DNA from: Marinobacterium profundum
Lineage (GTDB): Bacteria; Pseudomonadota; Gammaproteobacteria; Pseudomonadales; Balneatricaceae
DNA: 64,000 bases
Assembly (NCBI RefSeq): GCF_001528745.1
Contig: NZ_BCNS01000142.1
Location: forward strand, 16,042-80,041
Direction: 5' to 3'
Below the pieces are notes generated by a model that made no database searches, had not been told where the DNA came from, and saw only the letters and a program-made list of their open reading frames with translations. Positions 49,216-59,391 of this stretch are shown here, piece after piece. How positions within the stretch are numbered: position 1 is the stretch's first letter; each line of letters opens with the position of its first letter. A program made the position numbers and the translations under genes.

Positions 49216-49401
49216 AGCACATTCAAACCCCACAGTTTAGCCACTGGCCTTGCCGCCCTCAGCGGCCGCGCTCCGTCTTCGGTGGCGGCGCTAGCGCTCG
49301 ACCTAGCGGCGGACGCCAACGGCGGGCAGCAGCTGTTGCCGGCGGGCCGCTTCAGCGCCATTGATGGCCGCCCGTTTGATTGTAGTGCTGGTGATTCGTA
49401 A
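49213..49401 (+). pseudogene. Mu-like prophage I protein (head protease/scaffold) remnant
   Basis: 62 codons. LALDLAADANGGQQLLPAGR and FSAIDGRPFD match the start of Mu gpI-type proteins, where an LLPAGxFxxxDGRP block is typical. The family is over 300 residues; here homology stops soon after and the frame closes. A small remnant of a Mu-like prophage or transfer event. Its position next to the KAP gene suggests a phage-related integration spot. Confidence 0.55.
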
Positions 49402-49469
49402 AATTTCCGTGATTCCGTTTACATACCATGCGGTGAAAATTTACAGACTGCTCGGCGGGCTCCAATATC

Positions 49470-49497
49470 TAGCCCCTAGCCCCTAGCCCCTAGCCCC
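49470..49497. repeat. Heptanucleotide array TAGCCCC x4, miaE promoter region
   Basis: Four perfect copies of the 7-bp unit end just before a likely miaE promoter (TTGGGC near 49502-49507, TATAAT at 49525-49530). Copy-number slippage could alter promoter context. Confidence 0.88.
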
Positions 49498-49501
49498 TTT
49501 T

Positions 49502-49530
49502 TTGGGCTTTTCAATCCAGCCGCTGTATAA
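49502..49530 (+). promoter_or_regulatory. Likely sigma-70 promoter of miaE
   Basis: A perfect -10 TATAAT at 49525-49530 follows TTGGGC at about 17 bp; the miaE ATG is 29 bp further on. Confidence 0.55.
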
Positions 49531-49559
49531 TGCCCGCCGTTTTTAGTGGCGGTGAAGTT

Positions 49560-50189
49560 ATGGAAATCCTCGACGAAATCAAAACCTTTCTTGGCTGCGA
49601 GACCCCGGATGCCTGGGTTGAGGTGGCGTTGCAGAATCAGGCGCTGTTGCTGATAGATCATGCGCACTGCGAGAAGAAAGCGGCGTCCACCGCCATGACG
49701 CTGATGTTCCGCTACGTGGATCGCATGGAGCTGCTCAACAAGATGTCACGCCTGGCCCGCGAAGAGCTGATTCACTTCGAGCAGGTGCTGGCGATTATCG
49801 AATCCCGGGGTATTCAGTATCAGCATATGCAGTCGGCGCGTTATGCCGGTGGCATGCGGGCAGCGGTGCGCAATCATGAGCCGCAACGGCTGATCGATGT
49901 GTTGATCGTGGGGGCCTTTATAGAGGCGCGTTCCTGCGAGCGCTTTGCCAAAATCGGCCCCTTGCTGGATGCGGAGCTGGCGAAGTTCTACCGCTCATTG
50001 CTGAAATCCGAAGGACGTCATTACCAGGATTACCTGACGCTGGCCGAAGATGCGGCCGGTGAGCCGATTGATGAGCGTGTTGCCTTTTTCCGCGGCATCG
50101 AGAATGAGCTGATTCTGTCGAGCGATGATGAGTTCCGCTTTCACAGCGGAGTACCGTCGGCGAACTGCGATACGAGTATAGGGATTTAA
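49560..50189 (+). CDS. miaE: tRNA-(ms2io6A37) hydroxylase MiaE
   Basis: 209 residues from ATG 49560, with GGTGAAG upstream; an upstream in-frame start at 49530 lies in the promoter. It hydroxylates ms2i6A37 of tRNA with a diiron centre. Ligand motifs: His/Glu in IDHAHCEKKAA, REELIHFEQ and FIEARSCERF, and GRHYQDYL. Full-length for the family. Confidence 0.95.
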   Translation: MEILDEIKTFLGCETPDAWVEVALQNQALLLIDHAHCEKKAASTAMTLMFRYVDRMELLNKMSRLAREELIHFEQVLAIIESRGIQYQHMQSARYAGGMRAAVRNHEPQRLIDVLIVGAFIEARSCERFAKIGPLLDAELAKFYRSLLKSEGRHYQDYLTLAEDAAGEPIDERVAFFRGIENELILSSDDEFRFHSGVPSANCDTSIGI

Positions 50190-50461
50190 CGCTCAGTTGC
50201 GCAGGCCGCAGCTTTGCTCTGATTTGATCCCACAAAAGTGGATTCTGAGTTTAATAGCCTGCTCGAACGCGGCAGGTTTTACCGCTGTTTAGCGGAATTC
50301 GCCGGCATATCCTCGAAATTCGCCTGGGGCTCATTTCCCGGAATTCGCAGGCTCATTCCAGGCTACCACTGCACCCTAGGCTGGTATTGGAGTAGCGAAT
50401 TCCAACATCCGCAGCGAAGCTATGGAGTACAGGTTGCTTGGTTACCGCTTTGCTCTTTTTC

Positions 50462-50509
50462 TAGCCCCTAGCCCCTAGCCCCTTGCCCCTTTATTCTCGC
50501 ACCTCGCAC
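50462..50509. repeat. Mixed heptanucleotide array TAGCCCC and CTCGCAC
   Basis: TAGCCCC x2 plus TTGCCCC, then CTCGCAC x2 plus CTCGCCC. Two unrelated 7-bp units sit side by side. The rest of 50190-50523 has no gene; GAATTCGC recurs three times (50297, 50340 and nearby variants). Confidence 0.8.
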
Positions 50510-50523
50510 CTCGCCCCTGCTTT

Positions 50524-51258
50524 TTAAATCGCAAAGTCGATCAGCTGATAGCCGTCGTTGTCGATCTGCAGATACCAGCCGTGGCTGTCCCAGTCACCCA
50601 GTACGATACGGGTTCCCGAGTGTTCGTCATCATTGTCGATGATCTGATGCTGGTGGATGGCGGGGCGATGGGTATGGCCGTGGATCAGCAGGCTGACGCC
50701 GGCCTCCGTTAGCGCATTTGAGACCGCCTGTGGATTTACATCCATGATGTCGGCGGATTTCTCTGCGCCTCTAGCCTTGCTGGCTGCGCGAAGCTGTCGG
50801 GCGATCGCCAGACGCTCTTCTACGCTTTGAGAAAGGAACTGCTGCTGCCAGGCAGGGTTGCGCACCTGGGTGCGAAAGGCCTGGTATTCAGTGTCGTCGG
50901 TGCAGAGCTGATCGCCATGCATCAGCAACGCTTTGCCACCGTGCACGCTGATAAGCTGCTGATCGGGCAGGGCGCGGGCCCCTAAGGTATCCAGAAACGC
51001 CTGCCCCACCAGAAAGTCGCGGTTACCGTGCTGAAAGTAAAGCGCGGTACCGCGGGCGGACAACGCTGCCAGTTCGTCGTAAATTGCATCCAGCCCGGGC
51101 ATGGGCGCATCGTCCCCGATCCAGGCTTCAAAGATATCGCCCAGCAGGTAGAGCGCATCTGCGCCAGGAACGTCCTGTTGCAAAAATGCCAGGAAGGCCT
51201 GGCTCAGGTCCGGGCGCTCAGGGCGCAGGTGAAGATCAGCGACAAACAGCAGCGTCAT
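50524..51258 (-). CDS. lpxH: UDP-2,3-diacylglucosamine diphosphatase
   Basis: 244 residues. It removes UMP from UDP-2,3-diacylglucosamine in lipid A synthesis. Metallophosphatase ligands: DLHL (Asp8/His10), GDIFEAW, GNRDFL, MHGDQL and the C-terminal LIHGHTHRP. Downstream of ppiB by 9 bp, so co-transcribed. Inner-membrane-associated. Confidence 0.97.
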   Translation of the reverse strand: MTLLFVADLHLRPERPDLSQAFLAFLQQDVPGADALYLLGDIFEAWIGDDAPMPGLDAIYDELAALSARGTALYFQHGNRDFLVGQAFLDTLGARALPDQQLISVHGGKALLMHGDQLCTDDTEYQAFRTQVRNPAWQQQFLSQSVEERLAIARQLRAASKARGAEKSADIMDVNPQAVSNALTEAGVSLLIHGHTHRPAIHQHQIIDNDDEHSGTRIVLGDWDSHGWYLQIDNDGYQLIDFAI

Positions 51259-51267
51259 GGGGTCTTC

Positions 51268-51762
51268 TTACTCGGAAATACGGGCAGATTCGATGATTAC
51301 GTCTTCAGCCGGCACGTCCTGATGACCGCCGCGGGATGTGGTTTTAACACCCTTGATCTTGTTGACCACGTCCATACCATCGACAACCTTGGCGAAGACA
51401 GCGTAGCCCCAGCCCTGGGTGGTCTCAGCGGTGTGATCCAGGAAGCTGTTGTCTTTTACGTTGATAAAGAACTGGGCAGAGGCGGAGTGCGGATCCATGG
51501 TGCGGGCCATGGACAGGGTGCCGGTCAGGTTCTTCAGGCCGTTGTTGGCTTCGTTCTCGATGTTGGCGCGGGTTTCTTTCTGCTTCATGCCGGGGGTGAA
51601 ACCGCCGCCCTGCAGCATGAAACCGTCGATCACGCGGTGGAAGATGACACCGTCGTAGAAACCATCGCGTACGTACTGCTCGAAGTTGGCGGCGGTTTTG
51701 GGCGCCTTGTCGTAGTCGAGCTCGATGGAGATGTCGCCGTGGTTGGTCGAGAGAATAATCAT
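51268..51762 (-). CDS. ppiB: Peptidyl-prolyl cis-trans isomerase B (cyclophilin)
   Basis: 164 residues from ATG 51762 with AGGAAG eight bases upstream; an upstream start at 51813 is unlikely. Active-site Arg is in [13 protein letters not shown], with QFFINVKDN and [11 protein letters not shown]. Cytoplasmic form with no signal peptide. Forms a unit with lpxH. Confidence 0.96.
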   Translation of the reverse strand: MIILSTNHGDISIELDYDKAPKTAANFEQYVRDGFYDGVIFHRVIDGFMLQGGGFTPGMKQKETRANIENEANNGLKNLTGTLSMARTMDPHSASAQFFINVKDNSFLDHTAETTQGWGYAVFAKVVDGMDVVNKIKGVKTTSRGGHQDVPAEDVIIESARISE

Positions 51763-51974
51763 TGCTTTACTTCCTGGGGTTGCGATTTTTCGTGATCGGG
51801 GGATCTTGAACAATCGCGCATTATACCCAAGTGAAGCGGTTTCGCATCATCCAGGAGGCCGGGGCCGCAATGCGGCGGCCGGTATCGCGAGCGGTTAGTG
51901 TGTTCAGCCGCCCGATACGTTTATAATGCTGCGACTTTTCATGCCGTCAGGACAGACTGGACACCAAGCCGACT

Positions 51975-53657
51975 ATGAGCAAGCAAGAACACGTCAAGCC
52001 TACAAATTTTATCCATCAGATCATCGAGAGCGACATCGCAGACGAGAAGGTCGCCGGTGGTCAGGTCGTGACACGCTTCCCGCCAGAGCCTAACGGTTAT
52101 CTGCATATCGGTCACGCCAAGTCGATCTGTCTGAATTTTGGCACTGCTGCCAAGTATCAGGGCCAGTGCAACCTGCGTTTTGACGATACCAACCCCGAAA
52201 AAGAGAGCCAGGAATATATCGACGCCATTGCCGAAGATGTGCGCTGGCTGGGCTTCAAGTGGGACGGCGATATCCGTTACACCTCGGACTATTTCGAACA
52301 GCTGTACCAGTGGGCGCTGTACCTGATCGCCAACGGCAAGGCTTATGTCGACAGCCTGAGCGCCCACGAAATGCGTGAGTTCCGTGGCAACCTCACGGAA
52401 GCGGGCAAGAACAGCCCTTACCGTGAGCGCAGTGTTGCGGAAAACCTTGAGCTGTTTGAGCGCATGCGTAATGGCGAGTTCGACGAAGGCGACTGTGCAC
52501 TGCGCGTCAAGATCGATATGGCGGCGCCCAACATGAACCTGCGTGATCCGGTAATCTACCGTATCCGCAAGGCGCACCATCACCAGACCGGCGACAAATG
52601 GTGCATCTACCCGTCCTACGACTTTGCCCACGGCCAGTCCGATGCGCTGGAAGGGGTTACCCATTCCATTTGTACGCTGGAATTTGAAGATCACCGCCCG
52701 CTGTACGACTGGTTCATTGCCAATCTGCCGGTGCCGGCACAGCCGCGCCAGTACGAATTTGCCCGCCTGAACCTGAATTACACCATCACCAGCAAGCGCA
52801 AGCTCAAGCTGCTGGTGGATGAAAAGCACGTTGGCGGCTGGGATGATCCGCGCATGCCGACTATTTCCGGCCTGCGTCGTCGTGGCTTTACACCGGCCTC
52901 CATTCGCAATTTCTGCGACATGATCGGTGTCACCCGCTCCAATGGCGTGGTTGATATGGGCATGCTGGAATCCGCGGTGCGCGATGACCTGGATACCAAT
53001 GCACCGCGTGCCATGTGCGTAACGCGTCCGCTCAAGGTAACGGTAAGCAACTTCGCCGAAGGTGAGGAAGAGTGGTTCGAACTGCCGGCTCACCCGAAGG
53101 ATGAGTCCATGGGGCTGCGCAAGGTTTCCTTTGGTCGCAACCTGCTGATCGAGCAGGAAGACTTTGAAGAAGAGAAACCGCGCAAGTGGAAGCGCCTGGC
53201 GCCGGGCGATGCCGTGCGTCTGCGTGGTGCCTACGTGATTACCTGCAATGAAGTGATCAAGGATGCTGCGGGCAAAGTGGTTGAACTGATCTGTAGCTAT
53301 GATCCGGCCACCAAAGGCGAAAACCCCACGGGCTACAAGCCCAACGGCGTGATTCACTGGGTCAACGCCGATCATTCAGTGCCCTGCGAAGTGCGCCTGT
53401 ATGATCGTCTGTTCACCGAAGCGAACCCTGAAGCCGATAAGGCGGTGGATTTCCAGACTCACCTTAATGCTGGGTCACTGGAAGTGCTGACCGACAGTCG
53501 TGTTGAAATCGGCCTTAAGCACGCAGTGGCTGAAGCCCACTATCAGTTTGAGCGTCTGGGGTATTTCTCCGTCGACAAAGACAGCGATGAGAGCCGCCTG
53601 GTGTTTAACCGCACTGTAACGCTGCGCGACTCCTGGGTGAAAATTCAGGGCAAGTAA
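51975..53657 (+). CDS. glnS: Glutaminyl-tRNA synthetase
   Basis: 560 residues. Class I synthetase: [13 protein letters not shown] (HIGH at 44-47) and the KMSKS-like TSKRKL (about 271). A C-terminal anticodon-binding part from about 340 is present, with no extra domain. Charges tRNA-Gln. Confidence 0.98.
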   Translation: MSKQEHVKPTNFIHQIIESDIADEKVAGGQVVTRFPPEPNGYLHIGHAKSICLNFGTAAKYQGQCNLRFDDTNPEKESQEYIDAIAEDVRWLGFKWDGDIRYTSDYFEQLYQWALYLIANGKAYVDSLSAHEMREFRGNLTEAGKNSPYRERSVAENLELFERMRNGEFDEGDCALRVKIDMAAPNMNLRDPVIYRIRKAHHHQTGDKWCIYPSYDFAHGQSDALEGVTHSICTLEFEDHRPLYDWFIANLPVPAQPRQYEFARLNLNYTITSKRKLKLLVDEKHVGGWDDPRMPTISGLRRRGFTPASIRNFCDMIGVTRSNGVVDMGMLESAVRDDLDTNAPRAMCVTRPLKVTVSNFAEGEEEWFELPAHPKDESMGLRKVSFGRNLLIEQEDFEEEKPRKWKRLAPGDAVRLRGAYVITCNEVIKDAAGKVVELICSYDPATKGENPTGYKPNGVIHWVNADHSVPCEVRLYDRLFTEANPEADKAVDFQTHLNAGSLEVLTDSRVEIGLKHAVAEAHYQFERLGYFSVDKDSDESRLVFNRTVTLRDSWVKIQGK

Positions 53658-53685
53658 GCACGCTTCAGTACGCTTAAAGCACGAT

Positions 53686-53721
53686 AAACGCCTGATTCCG
53701 GCAGCGGGGTCAGGCGTTTTT
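53686..53721 (+). terminator. Terminator after glnS
   Basis: Stem AAACGCCTGA/TCAGGCGTTT with a long loop and T-run, 30 bp after glnS. Confidence 0.88.
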
Positions 53722-53757
53722 GCGTTCAGGCCCCGCAAAATCGACAGGAACAGAGGT

Positions 53758-54585
53758 TTAGTCCGTGCTTTGCCAGCGTGTTATCTGTTCCAGCACCCAG
53801 TCGGGGTCATCGTGGGGCAGGTCGTGGCCGGCGGTTGTATGCAAAGCCAGCGGCGCTCGCCAGTGATTGGCGATGGCAGCGCTGCAGGCGGGGTTGACCA
53901 GGGCATCGTTGCGAGAGCAGAGGATGAGTACAGGTTGTGAAGGCACAGAGCCGCCACTGCGATAGCCACTTGCTGCGCCTAGCTGGCGCAAGCAGTTGCT
54001 AAGACTCACCGGGTACTCCCGGGCATAACTGAGCCACTGGGCGAGCGTCGCATCCCGATGGCGACTACAGCTTAGGCGGTAGATCAGCGCCTCACGTCCG
54101 GCGGTATTGAGCAGCAGCGCCCGTGCGAGACAGGGTAATGCGCTCGGGCGCAGGCGCTGCCAGGGCGGGTTTAGATCTCCCAGACTGCTGTTGATCAGCA
54201 CCAGGCTGGCAATCTCTGCTGGGAAGCGCAGCGCCCATTCGGTGGCAACCATGGCGCCCATCGACAGGCCAAGCAGCCGCATGGGTGTATTTGTCTGAGT
54301 AGCGGGCGCAGAACGCAGCTCCAGGCGCAGAAACTCGACCAAATCGCCCAGACGCAACGGGCTTTGCCGTTGATGCAGCTGGCCGTTGCCGGGCAGGTCG
54401 GGGCTCAGTACCCGTGCCTGCAAATGATCCGCCAGGCGCTGGCCAAAGTCGCCCCAGTGGCGCTGCTCCCGCACAAGGCCACGCAGCAGCATCCAGCGGG
54501 GCAATGCCTGGGCATCGCTGGGCTCCGTAGTGGATTGGGGGGTTAGCTCTGAGCGCGGGATGAATTCTGTCGGCGCCTGGGTCAT
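53758..54585 (-). CDS. Alpha/beta hydrolase
   Basis: 275 residues. Nucleophile Ser108 in GLSMGAM, Asp in SRNDALV and His in TAGHDLP make a complete catalytic triad. The early Gly-rich stretch RGLVREQRHWGDF replaces the usual HGxx oxyanion loop. An about 25-residue N-terminal extension has no signal peptide. ATG overlaps the M14 gene stop by 4 bp, so they are co-translated. Substrate unknown; esterase or thioesterase-like. Confidence 0.85.
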   Translation of the reverse strand: MTQAPTEFIPRSELTPQSTTEPSDAQALPRWMLLRGLVREQRHWGDFGQRLADHLQARVLSPDLPGNGQLHQRQSPLRLGDLVEFLRLELRSAPATQTNTPMRLLGLSMGAMVATEWALRFPAEIASLVLINSSLGDLNPPWQRLRPSALPCLARALLLNTAGREALIYRLSCSRHRDATLAQWLSYAREYPVSLSNCLRQLGAASGYRSGGSVPSQPVLILCSRNDALVNPACSAAIANHWRAPLALHTTAGHDLPHDDPDWVLEQITRWQSTD

Positions 54586-55640
54586 GGGTGTTCATCCTTG
54601 TACCAGCGTTGCAGTGCGCGCTGCTGCTGGATGTCACGGGCGCTGCCCTCTGGCAGCCACTGCTGCCAGGAGCGTACAGCGCGGATCAAAAACTCGAACA
54701 GCGAATTGTGATGGCGCAGGATACGTCGTTGCCGATGCGGCACCAGGGGATTAAAGAGCCCGGTGAAACTGGTGATCTGGCGCAGGTTCTTGCGTACCCA
54801 GAGCCAGGAACCCAGTTCCAGCGTTAGTGGCAGGAAGACCGGTATCGGGCCCTTTCTTGCGGCGTGGCGCAGTAGATGCTGATGATACAAATGGTCCCAG
54901 AGATCACCGTGGGTGCGGTATTGGTGACACTGGGGCTCGAGCAGATAGCGATGGTGCGGATTGGCGCCTTCGTAGAGCTCCATCAGGGTCTGTATTTCAC
55001 TGAGCTGTTCCAGCGGGCGCGTGCTGCCGGCATAGGGAAACCAGAGGCGGTCGCGCATGCCAAAGCCGGAGTGGCAATCCAGCGACAGGCAAAAACGCGC
55101 ACAGCCGATCTCACGGTTCACCAGCGTACAGAGAGCGGCAGATTCTGGCTGCATGGGCTCATCCAGCGCGCCACGATACCAGGGTAGCCAGGCGCCGATA
55201 CGGTGGCCGGACAGCGGCCATGCGCCTGGCTGTTCAGCGTTGTGTGGGGCATTGCGCATCAGGTCGATACCTTTGGCGTTGGCGCGTGATCCCCTAGCCA
55301 TGCCGGCGGGGTTCAATAGCGGGCAAAACACCAGGCGGATATGCTCAAGATCCTGCTGCAGCCCCTGATCCCAGTGCAGGCGTGCCAGCAGTGCATCGAG
55401 TTGCGCCAGCAACAACTGGGTGCCGATGCGCTCCACTCCGTGAATACCGCCGCACAACAGCAATACCGGCGCCTGTGGATCCGGGTTGCCGAGCCGTATC
55501 GCATGCAGGGGATAGCGCTGGGTGCCGTCGATCACCTCTGTCAGTACCGATACATCGAGCTGGCTGCCGCCACGCTTGATGAGCCGTTGCAGTTCATCCA
55601 GCTCCGGCAGCGGGCGCTGAGTGCGTTGTTTCGAGTTCAT
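54582..55640 (-). CDS. M14-family zinc carboxypeptidase/aspartoacylase-like
   Basis: 352 residues. Zinc ligands are visible: His67 and Glu70 in GGIHGVERIG and the His in SLDCHSGFGM. Motif FCPLLNPAGMARGSRANAKGIDLMRN is typical of the succinylglutamate desuccinylase/M14 group. No signal peptide, so probably cytoplasmic. Pairs with the hydrolase downstream; joint substrate unknown, possibly peptidoglycan-derived or acylated amino acids. Confidence 0.82.
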   Translation of the reverse strand: MNSKQRTQRPLPELDELQRLIKRGGSQLDVSVLTEVIDGTQRYPLHAIRLGNPDPQAPVLLLCGGIHGVERIGTQLLLAQLDALLARLHWDQGLQQDLEHIRLVFCPLLNPAGMARGSRANAKGIDLMRNAPHNAEQPGAWPLSGHRIGAWLPWYRGALDEPMQPESAALCTLVNREIGCARFCLSLDCHSGFGMRDRLWFPYAGSTRPLEQLSEIQTLMELYEGANPHHRYLLEPQCHQYRTHGDLWDHLYHQHLLRHAARKGPIPVFLPLTLELGSWLWVRKNLRQITSFTGLFNPLVPHRQRRILRHHNSLFEFLIRAVRSWQQWLPEGSARDIQQQRALQRWYKDEHP

Positions 55641-55880
55641 CCGCTGATGAGTCTGGGGCGTGCCAGGCGGTGCGCCAAGACAGAAAATATTGTGAGGGTT
55701 GAGTTCAGCAGTGTCATGGGTGTCCGGGTTATAAAGGCAGGTTTGTGCAACAGGGCAGCAAAGCAGAGTCTGGCTTATGGGCGTGCAGTTTAGCTGCTAT
55801 GCTCGCGAGCGTTAGCAGCGTCACAAAGGGTTCACACAGTGGTTTTGAGCAGGGTTTGTTTTCGTAAGAATGGAGAAGCG

Positions 55881-57104
55881 GTGAGTGCGATAGAGGGGCG
55901 CGTGGGAGCCAGGGCCACCTGGGCGGCTGTGATGACAGTACTGCTGTTCGCAGCGGGCTGCTCCACGCTGGACGGACCGGCAAGGTCCGAAGCTGAGGCG
56001 CCAGCGCAGGCTTCGACAGCCACGGCAGCGCAGACGGATAGGACACCGGCGCAGCAACCAGTCCTGCAGCCTGAGGCGCCTGTTCAGGCGCAATCTTCTC
56101 AGACGCCTGCTCAGGTGGAATCCGCTAAGGTCCCTTCAACCAGGACGTCTTCCCCCAGGGTGAAGGGTGCGGTCATTGCGCCGGATACCGCTGATAAGGC
56201 TGTAGCACCGCCAGCAGCGGGGAATAGAAGTGGTGTGGCCCAAGTGCAGCGCGTGGCGCTGCTGCCCAACACAGTGCTTGAAACTTCAGGGCTTGCGCAG
56301 ATAGAAGGCCGCCTCTGGACACTTAACGACAGTGGCGATGATGCCGCTATCTATCAGCTCTCAAGTGATGGTCGCCGTATCGCCAAGACGCTCTATCTGG
56401 CAGGCGCACGCAATATCGACTGGGAGTCTCTGGCGCTGGATGCTGACACTTTGTATATCGCCGATTGCGGCAATAACCGGGGCAGGCGAGCAACATTGCA
56501 GCTCTACAGGGTTGCGCTTGATGCGCTTAGTGCGCCCGATGGAAGCCGGGTTGAGTATGAGGTCAGCCATTTTCGCTATGGCCACCGGCTTGAAGTGAGC
56601 GCGTCGGCTAGTCACAACTTCGACTGTGAGGCCATCACTGTGGTTGGCGATGAGCTTTGGCTGTTCAGCAAGAATCGTGGGGATGGGCATACAGAGTTGT
56701 ATCGGCTAGACAAGCAGGCCCGTGAACAGGCGCTGTACCCGTATCGAACTTATCCCGTGAATGGGCTTATTACGGCGGCGGACTATGATCCGGTATCCAG
56801 GCGGCTGGTATTGCTGGGATATAGTCGTGAGCGCTTCTTTGGTCATAGCTTTATCTGGATTATACCGTTATCTAATAATGGCGATGGTGCTCAAAAGCTG
56901 GCACCAGAGTGGAGCGGAGCGCAACGCTACAAGCTGAGCACCTATGCGCAGTGGGAGGCCATCAGCTGGGATGGTTCGCACAGGCTGGTGCTCAGCGCCG
57001 AGCGCAGCCCCTTGTCGGACGCGCAATTGGGCGAGATTCGCCTCGATGCGCAGGGTCTGCCACTGGCCCCAGAGGCGGACCCGGACGATGCTTCATTCTG
57101 GTAG
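55881..57104 (+). CDS. Putative lipoprotein with beta-propeller-like domain
   Basis: 407 residues from GTG 55881, which has GGAG five bases upstream; the in-frame GTG at 55839 is less likely. A lipobox FAAGC at about residues 23-27 marks lipid attachment. A Pro/Gln/Ala-rich linker of about 90 residues spans the periplasm, then ETSGLAQIEGRLWTLNDSGD and NIDWESLALDADTLYIADCG begin a repeated propeller-type domain. Residue after Cys is Ser, favouring outer-membrane sorting. No catalytic motif recognised. Confidence 0.8.
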   Translation: MSAIEGRVGARATWAAVMTVLLFAAGCSTLDGPARSEAEAPAQASTATAAQTDRTPAQQPVLQPEAPVQAQSSQTPAQVESAKVPSTRTSSPRVKGAVIAPDTADKAVAPPAAGNRSGVAQVQRVALLPNTVLETSGLAQIEGRLWTLNDSGDDAAIYQLSSDGRRIAKTLYLAGARNIDWESLALDADTLYIADCGNNRGRRATLQLYRVALDALSAPDGSRVEYEVSHFRYGHRLEVSASASHNFDCEAITVVGDELWLFSKNRGDGHTELYRLDKQAREQALYPYRTYPVNGLITAADYDPVSRRLVLLGYSRERFFGHSFIWIIPLSNNGDGAQKLAPEWSGAQRYKLSTYAQWEAISWDGSHRLVLSAERSPLSDAQLGEIRLDAQGLPLAPEADPDDASFW

Positions 57105-57225
57105 CTAATCCGGCGTCCATTGCGCAATCAATTGATTTATAATGGCGCCCATACGTGCTGCGGGGCAGGCCTAAGGGCTCTGAAACCCTTGGCGGAATCC
57201 CGAATCTGACTCAAAAGCTGGTTTG

Positions 57226-58611
57226 ATGCTGCAAATCTATAACACTCTGAGCAAGGATAAAGTGCCCTTCGAGCCGATCGACGCGGGCAAAATTCGCATG
57301 TATGTCTGCGGCATCACGGTCTATGACTTCTGTCATATCGGCCACGCCCGGGTCATGGTGTCCTTCGATGTCATTACCCGTTACCTGCGTGCGCGCGGCT
57401 GGGATCTGACCTATGTGCGCAATATCACCGATGTGGATGACAAGATCATCAAGCGTGCGGCCGAAAACGGCGAGACACCCGATGTTCTGACCGGTCGCAT
57501 GATCCAGGCCATGCATGAAGACGAAACCCGTCTGTCGGTGCTGCGCCCGGATATGGAGCCCCGCGCCACGGCTCATATGGATGATATCCTAGCGCTGGTG
57601 CAGACCCTGATCGAAAAGGGCTTTGCCTACGCGGCCAGCAACGGTGATGTTTATTATCGGGTCGAGAAATTCGAAGGCTACGGCAAGCTGACACGCCAGA
57701 ACATCGATGAGCTGCGTTCCGGCAGCCGCGTTAATGTTGAAGAAGCCAAGGAAAGCCCGCTGGATTTCGTGCTCTGGAAAGCAGCCAAGCCCGGCGAAGT
57801 CAGCTGGGAGTCGCCCTGGGGCCCCGGTCGCCCCGGTTGGCATATTGAGTGCTCGGCCATGTCCAAATGCTGCCTGGGCGATACCTTCGACATTCACGGT
57901 GGCGGCCCCGATTTGCCGTTCCCGCATCATGAGAACGAGATTGCCCAGTCGGAAGCTGCCAACGGCGTCCAGTACGTCAATACCTGGATGCACGCCGGCC
58001 CTGTACGGGTGAACAGCGAAAAAATGTCCAAGTCGCTGGGCAACTTTTTCACCATTCGTGATGTGCTTGAAAAGTATGATGCGGAAGTTGTGCGCTACTT
58101 CCTGGCCAGCGTGCACTATCGCAGCTACATCGACTACAGCGAAGACAGCCTTAAAGAAGCCCGCAGCGCGCTGGAGCGTTTTTACCAGGCACTGGGCTCG
58201 GTGGAGTGCGCCGACGCCGAGCTGGATAACGATTTCGAAGCCCGCTTTTTCGCCGCCATGGACGATGACTTCAATACGCCCAAGGCGATGGCGGTGCTAT
58301 TTGAACTGGTCAGTGAGCTGAACCGCGCAGTGCGCGAAGGCAGTGTGGATGCTGGCAAGCTGGCGGCACAGCTCAAGCGTCTGGGGGGCATTATCGGGCT
58401 CTTGCAGCAGAGCCCGGATGCCTTTCTCAAAGGTGAAGATCGTGCTGGGGATCTAGGTGCCGAGCAGATCGAAGCCCTGATTCTGCAACGCAAGAACGCC
58501 CGCACGAATCGTGATTTCGCACTGTCCGATAAAATTCGTGATGATCTCGCGGCCCAGGGTGTCATCCTCAAGGATGATCGCTCCGGCACCAGCTGGTATC
58601 GCGAGGGCTGA
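57226..58611 (+). CDS. cysS: Cysteinyl-tRNA synthetase
   Basis: 461 residues from ATG 57226; a TTG codon immediately before is not needed. Class [17 protein letters not shown] (HIGH) and KMSKSLGNF. Zinc-binding Cys/His are in [11 protein letters not shown] and PHHENEIAQ. Charges tRNA-Cys. Terminator follows. Confidence 0.98.
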   Translation: MLQIYNTLSKDKVPFEPIDAGKIRMYVCGITVYDFCHIGHARVMVSFDVITRYLRARGWDLTYVRNITDVDDKIIKRAAENGETPDVLTGRMIQAMHEDETRLSVLRPDMEPRATAHMDDILALVQTLIEKGFAYAASNGDVYYRVEKFEGYGKLTRQNIDELRSGSRVNVEEAKESPLDFVLWKAAKPGEVSWESPWGPGRPGWHIECSAMSKCCLGDTFDIHGGGPDLPFPHHENEIAQSEAANGVQYVNTWMHAGPVRVNSEKMSKSLGNFFTIRDVLEKYDAEVVRYFLASVHYRSYIDYSEDSLKEARSALERFYQALGSVECADAELDNDFEARFFAAMDDDFNTPKAMAVLFELVSELNRAVREGSVDAGKLAAQLKRLGGIIGLLQQSPDAFLKGEDRAGDLGAEQIEALILQRKNARTNRDFALSDKIRDDLAAQGVILKDDRSGTSWYREG

Positions 58612-58634
58612 TATCACTGTTGCAGTGAGACACT

Positions 58635-58656
58635 AAGGCGGCCAAGGCCGCCTTTT
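58635..58656 (+). terminator. Terminator after cysS
   Basis: AAGGCGGCC-AA-GGCCGCCTT stem followed by TT, about 25 bp after the stop. Confidence 0.75.
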
Positions 58657-58737
58657 CTATACCAATGGTTTTATACGCAAGGCAGCGCGTTTTATACCGC
58701 TATATTCAGTTTTAATTCACTCAGGTTTTTTACCCTT

Positions 58738-59391
58738 GTGGGCATGACTCTCATACTTTTCTGCAAGCGCCCGCGCCTTGGTGTCGGCAAGCAACGCCTG
58801 GCTCGGGTGCTCGGCCAACAGAGTGCCTTCCGGATCGCAGACATACTGCATCAGTGCGCACTGGCGCAGCTTGCCAGCTGGCCTGGCCGGACCGTGATGG
58901 CCTGTGCCGATGCCGCCGATTGCGACAGCTATCGAACTGAGCATCCCTGGATTGATACGGTGATTGCCCAGCAGGGCGATAATCTTGGTCAGCGTATCAA
59001 CCATGTGGAGCGTCTGTTAAGGGCGGCAGGGCATGAGCGGCTTCTTATCATCGGCTCGGATATGCCGGAGCAAACACCTGATCAATTGCTGGTGGCTGCC
59101 GAGAAGCTCGGTCAGCACGACATAGTACTGTCTGGTGCCACTGACGGCGGAGTCACACTGATGGCAGCTGCGGTGGCCTGGCCGGAACTCGATGCACTGC
59201 CCTGGAGTACCCCTGAACTGGGTCAGGCGCTGGTGCAATGCTGTGAGCAGGAAGGGCTCTCGGTCGGCTGGGTGGCGCCCTGTGACGATGTCGATCTGGT
59301 GGCAGATCTGCGCCGCCTGCGCGCATCCCTTGCCGATGATCCACGCGCACCGCAACAGGCGCTTCGTAAACTTATACAGGAACTTGTTTGA
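58738..59391 (+). CDS. TIGR04282-like (DUF2064) glycosyltransferase-type protein
   Basis: 217 residues. Nucleotide-sugar transferase-like fold: ILFCKRPRLGVGKQRLARVLG at the start and IGSDMPEQTPDQL and GATDGGVTLMA later, typical of the TIGR04282 group named from arsenosugar clusters. First of three overlapping genes. Function in this context unknown, likely activates or transfers a sugar moiety. Confidence 0.8.
   Translation: MGMTLILFCKRPRLGVGKQRLARVLGQQSAFRIADILHQCALAQLASWPGRTVMACADAADCDSYRTEHPWIDTVIAQQGDNLGQRINHVERLLRAAGHERLLIIGSDMPEQTPDQLLVAAEKLGQHDIVLSGATDGGVTLMAAAVAWPELDALPWSTPELGQALVQCCEQEGLSVGWVAPCDDVDLVADLRRLRASLADDPRAPQQALRKLIQELV

Noticed and set aside
51939..53375. Long minus-strand ORF opposite glnS
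   Set aside because: Shadow of the glnS frame; glnS has intact class I motifs over its full length.
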